A stretch of DNA of 64,000 nucleotides from Leuctra nigra (taxonomy: Eukaryota; Arthropoda; Insecta; Plecoptera; Leuctridae): assembly GCA_934045905.1 (NCBI GenBank), contig OW203765.1, positions 30,227,997 through 30,291,996 on the forward strand, written 5' to 3'. The notes below the pieces were generated by a model, which worked only from the letters and a program-made list of their open reading frames with translations, searched no databases and was not told the origin of the DNA. The position numbers and the translations under genes were made by a program. Shown here in pieces: positions 44,252-54,809 of this stretch; the stretch's first letter is position 1, and each line of letters opens with the position of its first letter.

Positions 44252-47200
44252 CTAAATGATTGCAAATAACACTCCATATTATATCAGTCACAGCAGTAGA
44301 TCACCATGGAGATAAATTTGATGCATGCGTTCGTCTTTTTTTGTGAATTTAAATTTTATTGAAATGATCAAGGTTTCACTAGCTCTTATTATGAGCTCTA
44401 GACATCTTAATTTTTTAATTATACGTTCACATTGGATGAACGACAAATCGTACAATGCCAATTAGGTCATCACAAAGTCATCACAAAGGACAAATGACAT
44501 TTGTCATCAATGACAATTTTGATTTTAATGTTTCGTTTCTCGATTATTTAGTTTGGATTAAGTAACAATAATTCTCTCTTCTTGAAAGTTTCAATAGCTG
44601 TACTTTATTTGAAATCTCTGTATTTCACCAACTTTTCAGTAGGCTACATCATTTTGACGTTAAATTATTGTTGTGGCAATTCAGGAGGGAGTATTTACGT
44701 ACATCAAGCGTGTTCTATGCGTATAAGAGAGCATTATAAATGCATAGTACCTGTCACTTGCGTTAGGGACGCTGGTTGAATCATGTAGGTTGCTTGCACG
44801 CCAGGAGCGCCACAAGTGTATCCAGGAGCGCCTGCGCACACGTTGTTGTAGCCGGTGGACAAAGCAGTAGCTTCAGGTGCACTGCCACAGTTGCAGTACA
44901 TGCTGCAATAAGAGGATATAGACAAGAGTGAGACGATTGTAATGTAGCAGAAATGTATTGGTAACTTTGAGTAAAGTGAAGAAGTTTCATAAAAAAAGAG
45001 GGGAATGTGTCTTTATAACAACTCTGAGCCTTGGGGACCAATCGCAAGCACTAATCGGAGCTTAAGAGGCAAACGGAAGCGAACGGGAATCGCACGGTTC
45101 GTCAGAGCGTTTTTTTGAAATGTTGTCTTCCCAACTAATAATTTTAAAAAATCAGATATTAACGACCCATTACAGCCTAATAGACTAAATAATGCCACAC
45201 ACTGGAGTACTTTATGACCTCTGGTGCGACCTCAAAGTGTTAAATACGATTATTTTTTATTATTTTACTAAAAATATCGTATTTAACGCTTTGAGGTTGT
45301 ACCGGAGGTCATAATGAACTCCAGTGTGCGGCACTATTTAGTCTATTAGGTTGTAATGGGTCGTTACTATCTGATTTTTTTATACTATTTAGTGGGAAGA
45401 CAAAATGTCAAAAAAACGCTCTGACGAACCGTGCGATTCCCGTTCGCTTCCGTTTGCCTCTTAAGGACAGATCCTTGTCGCAAAGACGAATTATAACAGC
45501 AATATACGCGATCTTGAAGAGCATTAATGGCGGTATTTTTCATTTGGTTGGCGATCCTGAAAAGGACCTAGGCGCGACGTTTCGAAGTCACGCTAGAAGG
45601 TCCTTTCAGGTCCGCCAACCAACGGAAAAATAACACCATGTATGCTATTCGTACTCAATGTTGAAGATAAACCTAATGTCATCGCTCTTGAGTTCAGCGG
45701 AAGAGCTTGGTGATTGGTAAGTGGTTTGATGACGGCGCGACACTACTGGAAATGTAGGAATATTTTAAGGAATATTTTATTTAGTTACTTGTTTTCGTTG
45801 AAAACAAGTTACTTGAACAAGTTACTTGAACAAGTTATTTAGTTAACAAATTATTTAGATACAAGAAGAGAATGCAGAGGAGTCAAATACCACGTCGGGA
45901 GTTTGAAGTTGAAATTAGTGATAGAAGAAGAATGGGAAGGCCACGGGAGAAGTGGAGAGAGTTGGTAGCAGTTGATGTACAAGAGAGACTGGAGAAGTGG
46001 GAAGAAGTGGAGGAAGAAAGGTTATGAGAACACAAAGAGAAGTGGAAGAAGATGGTGGAGAAGAAAGAAGAAGAGGAAGAGCCAAGATTGGCCAGCCAGC
46101 TCAGGAGTCCGAGGCCCTAGCAAATGGTGGTCATCCACCCCCTGACCCAATTCTTGGAACCGGGAGAAAGATTATTATTATTACTTGTTTTCCATGCCGA
46201 AGTAAGTGTAGCTGGTGTTAAGATTGATGCAGGCGATCATGCAGATGTAGGGGCTGATTGTAAGTGGCATGAAGAGGGCAGTGGGAGTCCAGCCTCGGTT
46301 ACCAGAAGACACGTCGTTGTTGGTCAAGTAGACAGGCACCAGCGCATCTACAACAATAGAAGTTCAATGCCTCTATAAGTTGTAAGCGGCATGAAGATGG
46401 CAGTGGGAGTCCAACCTCGGTTACCAGAAGACACGTCGTTGTTGGTCAAGTAGACAGGCACCAACGCACCTACAACAACAGAAGTTCAATGTCTCTATAA
46501 GTTGTAAGCGGCATGAAGATGGCAGTGGGAGTCCAGCCTCGGTTACCAGAAGACACGTCGTTGTTGGTCAAGTAGACAGGCACCAGCGCACCTACAACAA
46601 TAGAAGTTCAATGCCTCTATAAGTTGTAAGCGGCATGAAGATGGCAGTGGGAGTCCAGCCTCGGTTACCAGAAGACACGTCGTTGTTGGTCAAGTAGACA
46701 GGCACCAGCGCACCTACAACAATAGAAGTTCAATGCCTCTATAAGTTGTAAGCGGCATGAAGATGGCAGTGGGAGTCCAGCCTCGGTTACCAGAAGACAC
46801 GTCGTTGTTGGTCAAGTAGACAGGCACCAGCGCATCTACAAGAACAGAAGTTCAATGCCTCTATAAGTTGTAAGCGGCATGAAGATGGCAGTGGGAGTCC
46901 AGCCTCGGTTACCAGAAGACACGTCGTTATTGGTCAAGTAGACAGGCACCAGCGCACCTACAATAAGAGAAGTTCAATGCCTCTATAAGTTGTAAGCGGC
47001 ATGAAGATGGCAGTGGGAGTCCAGCCTCGGTTACCAGAAGACACGTCGTTGTTGGTCAAGTAGACAGGCACCAGCGCACCTACAACAATAGAAGTTCAAT
47101 GTCTCTATAAGTTGTAAGCGGCATGAAGATGGCAGTGGGAGTCCAGCCTCGGTTACCAGAAGACACGTCGTTGTTGGTCAAGTAGACAGGCACCAACGCA

Positions 47201-50200
47201 TCTACAACAATAGAAGTTCAATGTCTCTATAAGTTGTAAGCGGCATGAAGAGGGCAGTGGGAGTCCAGCCTCGGTTACCAGAAGACACGTCGTTGTTGGT
47301 CAAGTAGACAGGCACCAACGCATCTACAACAATAGAAGTTCAATGTCTCTATAAGTTGTAAGCGGCATGAAGATGGCAGTGGGAGTCCAGCCTCGGTTAC
47401 CAGAAGACACGTCGTTGTTGGTCAAGTAGACAGGCACCAGAGCACCTACAACAATAGAAGTTCAATGCCTCTATAAGTTGTAAGCGGCATGAAGATGGCA
47501 GTGGGAGTCCAGCCTCGGTTACCAGAAGACACGTCGTTGTTGGTCAAGTAGACAGGCACCAGCGCATCTACAACAATAGAAGTTCAATGTCTCTATAAGT
47601 TGTAAGCGGCATGAAGAGGGCAGTGGGAGTCCAGCCTCGGTTACCAGAAGACACGTCGTTGTTGGTCAAGTAGACAGGCACCAACGCACCTACAACAATA
47701 GAAGTTCAATGTCTCTATAAGTTGTAAGCGGCATGAAGAGGGCAGTGGGAGTCCAGCCTCGGTTACCAGAAGACACGTCGTTGTTGGTCAAGTAGACAGG
47801 CACCAGCGCATCTACAACAATAGAAGTTCAATGCCTCTATAAGTTGTAAGCGGCATGAAGATGGCAGTGGGAGTCCAGCCTCGGTTACCAGAAGACACGT
47901 CGTTGTTGGTCAAGTAGACAGGCACCAGAGCACCTACAACAATAGAAGTTCAATGCCTCTATAAGTTGTAAGCGGCATGAAGATGGCAGTGGGAGTCCAG
48001 CCTCGGTTACCAGAAGACACGTCGTTGTTGGTCAAGTAGACAGGCACCAGCGCATCTACAACAATAGAAGTTCAATGTCTCTATAAGTTGTAAGCGGCAT
48101 GAAGAGGGCAGTGGGAGTCCAGCCTCGGTTACCAGAAGACACGTCGTTGTTGGTCAAGTAGACAGGCACCAGCGCATCTACAACAATAGAAGTTCAATGC
48201 CTCTATAAGTTGTAAGCGGCATGAAGATGGCAGTGGGAGTCCAGCCTCGGTTACCAGAAGACACGTCGTTGTTGGTCAAGTAGACAGGCACCAGCGCACC
48301 TACAACAATAGAAGTTCAATGCCTCTAAACAATAGGTTGTTTCTCGAGCATGGATTTGATCAGTTTTACAAGCAATAGTTGTTTAAAAGATGACTTAATT
48401 TAGAGAATGCAATCTAACAAACAAACAATCAGATATCTGATTGTTTTTGTTAGTTTTTTAGAAAAACTTTGCACATAGGGTACCTGAAGAAGAGTATGAA
48501 ATTGTTCTCGAGAAGTTGTCAATAAACGTTATAATGTCCAAAGAGCCTTTCTCTAAAAAGAATATTGATAAAATGTCATTGTGAAAATTTAAATATACAT
48601 ATTTATTCATAAATATATACGTATATATATATTTACATATTTAGTTTATATAGGTGCGTAACAAATAGTTCTCTCAGTTCCCACCACCACAGCGTTTCAG
48701 GAGCACTGCGGTTTGTAACTTCGATTTTAGAACGTTTCTTATTGGCCATTTCGAGACAGCGAAAATCTTGAAGTTGACGCTCTTCGTTGTGGTTGGGTGG
48801 GGAAAGTGTAGGTCTAGTCTCTTTATTCCCGAAGTGACAGATCATTCTAGGAGAGAGAGAGAGAGAGGATGTTTCTATTCAGCCATGTGCTCTTGGGCAT
48901 ACCTTGTCCTTGAGATACAGGGGGCACAAAGTACACATCCAGCGCCCACGTTCCGCCGCAATAAAAAGAGGCATCTCCTGGACACGGTGTATTGCAATTG
49001 GTAGTAGTAACAATAGGAGTCTGGTTTCCACAGAAGCACCAAGGCCTAGAACATTCGAACATATTTCTTGTTTCATTGATCATTTACCGTTAAGTTATTA
49101 TATCATCATTATTTATGCATCTATGTTATCCATTTTATCACGTCTCTGCAGATAGATATTCAGCTGATCTATCGAGCGAGATCAAAAGTGGACCCAGAAA
49201 CCCAATTCTATAACGAAAACGAAATCATTCCGGCCTAAAATCATTTCACTGCCATAAGGATAACATTGATCTGAAATGATTCCAGGCCGGAATATTTCGC
49301 TTTCTTTATAGAGTAGGCCCCCAGGGCCCTCATTCACGTACATTGTCCTTATCCTTGCCTACCCCGGGGTAGCCTACCACTTGCTTACCACCTCGGGGTA
49401 GTGAATGACACATTCGTATTCACGAAGCAGTGGTATGTTGGTGGTAAGTCACTGCCTACTTGAAATTTGAATAGTGTAAATAGAACGAAGTTTTAGGTAA
49501 GCCGTGGATTATTCCACCAATCAGATTTGAATATTATTTTCCGCGCGCGTGCATTTGTCTTTATTAAAAATAGTGACAGTTCAATTCCAAACGATAAACT
49601 ACACAAATACTAAACAAAATGTGTTGGTTCAATAAAATCTGGTGCAACAATAGTTTTGTATGGTGAATTAAGTGCTAACTGAACTCTGCAACATAAAAAT
49701 ATGTAGTTTATTACTTATATCTAGTGTTTAAGAAAATGTTTTGGAGGTTATATGGTCCATGGATTGACTTACTAGAACCAATAACACTATCCGATATTTT
49801 GTGGAATTATTAAATAAACATGAACTAGCATAGTAAACGTAAGTAAAAGACAAAGTATACACAATAAACACACAACACAGCTGATCAGATGACGACGCGA
49901 AGGAATTACTACAAACAGTTGTTTTGACAGTCATGTCAAGTTCAAAAATGGCCGCCAATAAGTTACCACGGCTTACCCCTGCCTCGAGGTAGGGGTAGAC
50001 TCTACCCCGGGGTAAGACATGATAACTTCTTCGTGAATACCGATACCACCACCACCCGGTCTACCACGCCTTACCACTCGCTATCATGGCTTACCCCATG
50101 TACGTGAATGAGGGCCCAGGAGGCCAAGTCTTGAAAAAAGCGTTTTGAAACCGTCTGGCGTATTCATTGATTAAAATGTAAAAAAGTTGAAGGCTATGGT

Positions 50201-53200
50201 ATAGTCGTCAACTTTTTTACGTTTTGATCAATGAAAACGCCAGACGGTTTAAAAACGTTTTTTTCAAGACTTGGCCTCCTGGGTACCAATTCAATATCGT
50301 TTTATGATCTCGTCGCGACCGCCTTCGTTTTTGCGTTGAAATGAAGGCGGTCACGACGAGATAAAAAACGATATCGAATAGGGGCCCAGAGGCCCTATTC
50401 TATAACTCTAAAATTCCCGATCCATTTGGTATGTGATTCATGGCCATATGGATCAACATGGCATTGAATCTGGAATTATAAAAACTATTCACTTCACATG
50501 AATACACTTCACACCAGCCAACGGCTGGTGTGTTGGATACCTCGGTTCTCGTTAGATCACCGAGGTTAAGCAACATTGAGCGCAGTCAGTAGTTGGATGG
50601 GTGACCATTCAACTCTGCCTTGCCAGGTTGCTGCCGTTGGGCCAGAGAGCCTGGGGTGTTTGGGGGTTAGTGTGACGACCTCCCTCCACCTGTTATCAGT
50701 CTCTCGACGGCGCGGGTTGTGGAGGTCCGTGCTGTGAATGTTACACCGTCCTTCGGAAGGGACGTTAAGCCGTTGGTCCCCTTGGTATCTTTCGTCAGGA
50801 GTAGGCTACATGCCGGTACCGGGTTTCCTCTCCTCCCTTCTCATATATTACATTCTCACTAGTGGAGCCTGGCTCTGTTGAGAATATAGACTTAATAATA
50901 ATAATAATATTAATAATAATAATAATGTAGAATGCAATGGCTCACCCGGCCTCAACCCCGGCGTAAATGTATCCATTACTCGTGCAGAACAGGACGCATT
51001 GCTTAGGCGTGTTGGTGTTGATGACGCTGTAGAAGGGCAACACGCGATTCCCGTTGTCAGCGAAGCAACCGAGTCGAGCCATCCTAAAGGGAGGCGCTGA
51101 CGGAGAGAGTAATACTTGTAAGGCCCGGTTGTATAGTCAGTCACCTCTGTACAGTGTTGGGGAAGGAACTTTTATCTAGTGTTAAATTTGTTTATATTGT
51201 GGATTTGGGTGCACATTCGCTCAATAGGGTCAAACTGTCTCCCGCTTGGATGGCGCTACCATCGAGACACGTCAACTGAAATCTAAAACGCGCAAAACAT
51301 TTTTGACAGGCATACGAAGATGTACGTACTGTTTAGATATTATTCATTTTTTGTCCAGTATTATAAAACAATAACATTATAAAATAAGAAGATATTGCAA
51401 TTTCTAAACAGAAATTCTTGTCATACCGGGACGATATCCCCTCAGTTGTTTCATTGTTTCCATTATGCAGTGAGCTCTTCGGGAGAGCCTTGGAAACAAA
51501 AAAACATAGTGAACTGTCATTAACGATGAAAATATCATTAATACACTACAATTTCTAATAATTATCCCCTCTTTTGGTAAATAACCAAAATTCAACATCA
51601 ATTCTTATATTATAACATGAAAATACGGACCAAATACGGTCTGTTTCTCCAGAAATACTGGGATTTAATAGTGACCTCCCTTGACGCTAGCGCCAACTAG
51701 TGACTGACCTGTCGTCCCATCCTTGCATCGCTTACCTGGAAGAAATGTTGTACCGTACCTGGGGTAGTCGTTGGAGCTGGTGTGGTCGTAGTTGTAGGTG
51801 GAGGTGGTGTAGTGGTCGTAGTTGGAGGTGTTGTAGGGCACGTAGTTGGAGCGGGGCAAGTGGGAGGGGCAGGGCACGTAGTTTGATCGGGGCATGTGGG
51901 AGTTGGAGGGCACGTAGTTGGATCGGGACACGTGGGAGGGGCAGGGCACGTAGTTGGATCGGGGCAAACAGTTGGAGCTGGACAAGAAGTTGGAGAAGGA
52001 CATGTTTTTGGAGCGGGGCACGAAGATGGGGAAGGACATGTTTTTGGAGCAGGGCACGTGACAGAGGGAGGGCAAGTACTCGCTTGTGGACACGCAGTTG
52101 GGGTACATTTAACAGGAGCGACGTAAGTCTGCGCTGGGCATTGAAGAGGCCGAGTGCGACAAACACCATAATGCTGCATTTCAAATACTGGAACAAAACA
52201 GATGTAAATACACTATTCAAGTTTCCTTTAAGTTAACCCTTTCAAGATGGTTGAATTCAAGAATTGGATCGTCTAAATGAAAACATTGAAGCATTTAAGG
52301 TGATACTAGCGCTCGGCCGTTTTAGAAAATTGAGAGAGAAAAATTGTTTCATAAGTGAGTGTAACTTTTACAGGATGTTCACATGATCAGTCTGATTGTA
52401 TATTAGTAGCCCTTTTTAATTTTTGCTTATTGCATCGTTAATTAGGCACCGGTTTTACAACAAAACCGCGCAAAACGATGAAATTTGCGATACGATTGGA
52501 GACCAAACCCGTAAACCAATTGATCTCAAATTTTAATCATGATTAGATGAAAGACAAACTTAGGGTTATCCCTTGGCACATTTTTGAAATTTAATTTTAT
52601 ACGGCGTCCAGGGAGACAAGAAAATAGCTAATTTTTCACCAAAAATCCACTAATTATTACTAATTAACGAAACAAAAAATTAAAAATGTACCAAGGGATA
52701 ACCCTAAGTTTGTCTTTTATCTAATCACGATTAAAATTTCAAATAATTTGGTCTACCCGTTTCGTCTCCAATCGTATCGCAAAAAGTGTCTTCAAAAAGC
52801 ATCAAAATCGCTTGCGCTTGCAGCACCTTAACACACGTCCAAGTCTTGAATTCAGGACATCACTTCAACCTTTTCAATTAGAACATTACCTATTTTCATT
52901 CAAGTCTTGAACTAATTCAACCAATTGTTAATTTCACCGCAAGCTCAATCACCAATAAACATTAAATCGTCTTAATTCTCTTTCATGTTTCCTTGAAATC
53001 AAGGGTTGAATTCAACCTCTTCAAGGAAACTTGAACCATGTAATTCAGGCTTAAGGTAGAGATGTTCACACGTGTCCCAAATAAATAAAATCATTTCACG
53101 AACTTCGAATGTGCGGTCCGATACGCGAGTTATTCGTACAGTGGATTTTGTTTGTGACATTGACATGGCGGTAGCGATATCGAAATGAAGTTTTCATGGA

Positions 53201-54297
53201 AGGTATGTTGTTTCAATGATAATACTAGGAAAACGCTCTGGGTAACGCGTTGATGAGCGAGCACGGATACGCGCAACACCTCGAACCGAAATTCTGTCTA
53301 TCGAAAATGTCATTAAAAGCCAAACATTCTAGAATTTCGTCACAGACTTGTATAAAAATCTCAAAAAATTCCTAAAATATTGGTCCAAATAACCATGCAA
53401 AGTTTTAAGTTGATAGATTGAATCTTTATGATTGAACGGTTCCGTGTGAAGTTTCAAAAATCCCAGGATCTCCTTCAAAAATTATACCTGGGGCCACTCA
53501 TATGATATAAGTGTGTCTACACAATATCAGATCGACTGTTGAACGGTCATAATCAGTTTCATATGCGTTTGTAAGTTTCTGCACTAACTACCTTGCCTTG
53601 AACTGAAGAGTCGAAGTCGCCGTGAATTTGACAGCCAACACGCAAAATGTCCGTAAAATGTCAATAGCTTTTGGATTTAAACACAGATTTGTATGAAAAT
53701 TGTCAAAAATGCAGATAATGTTGGTCCCAACCATCATGCAAAATATATACGTTGATCGTTCAATCGGTTTTAGTTTAAATTTCAAAAAACACAGGAAATA
53801 TGGTTTTAAATTTTAACCAATAGGAGGATTTGGCTGAAACTTTTTATGATTGGGTACAATGTTGGTTGAAATGACTATGCTAAATTTCAAATTGATTGGA
53901 TTAACCAATCGAAAGATTTTTTTTTTAAATTTGAACCAATCAGGGGATTTCAAAAAAATTAGGATCTGTAACGCCCGGAAATAGTCAGTACATGTGTGCA
54001 AAATTTCAGCTTGATCGAAGAAAAACTGTGACTTGTATATCGTCAGTAACAGAAAAAAAACAGACAAAAAAAACAGAGGTCCGTGCCAAAAGAGCCAAAA
54101 GGAGACGCTCGCTTCGCTCGCTCAATTAGCATTATTTCAATACTCAAACAACTCTTGTCTAAATCTCCTCTCGACTTTTATTTTCATTTTGTCCTTCCAA
54201 CAGATTAATTCCAAAGGAAAATTCGAATATCTAACACTTAAAACAATGTTTAATAACGAACTCTTGTTCTTTCAGCTGTATCATATTCTTATTCATT

Positions 54298-54331
<34 letters not shown>

Positions 54332-54519
54332 AATGTATATGTTCCAATATATATATATATATATATATTGGAACATATTACATATTACAGCTTATATTGG
54401 AACACAACCGCTGCAATGTTAACCGCCTCGATAGCTCAGCTGGTAGAGCATCTGACTGGATATCGGAAGGTCGTGGGTTCGAGTCCCACTCGAGGAAAAT
54501 CTTTTCTCATTGCAGTTGG

Positions 54520-54561
<42 letters not shown>

Positions 54562-54739
54562 ATATTATTCTTTCGGGAATCAGTTCGTGCTCTTTTCTCT
54601 CTTGGACAATCTCTTGGTGGATGTAATTCTACCGAAACGTTGGATAAATAAAGATTGTCCAAGAGAGAAAAGAGCACGAACTGATTCCCGAAAGAATAAT
54701 ATAACATATAACTCATATGTTCGTGAAAATACGAAATTA

Positions 54740-54809
<70 letters not shown>

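Larger units (their letters stand above)
54300..54807. repeat. Three (TA)n microsatellites
   Basis: TA runs at about 54300-54370, 54523-54557 and 54743-54807, alternating with a tRNA-like sequence and a hairpin. Confidence 0.8.

Noticed and set aside
54615..54655. Hammerhead ribozyme suggested by CGAAACGTT in the hairpin loop
   Set aside because: No CTGATGA core sequence accompanies it here or in the related repeats.
54329..54808. 159-codon frame rich in Ile-Tyr
   Set aside because: Translation of TA microsatellites, a tRNA-like sequence and a hairpin.
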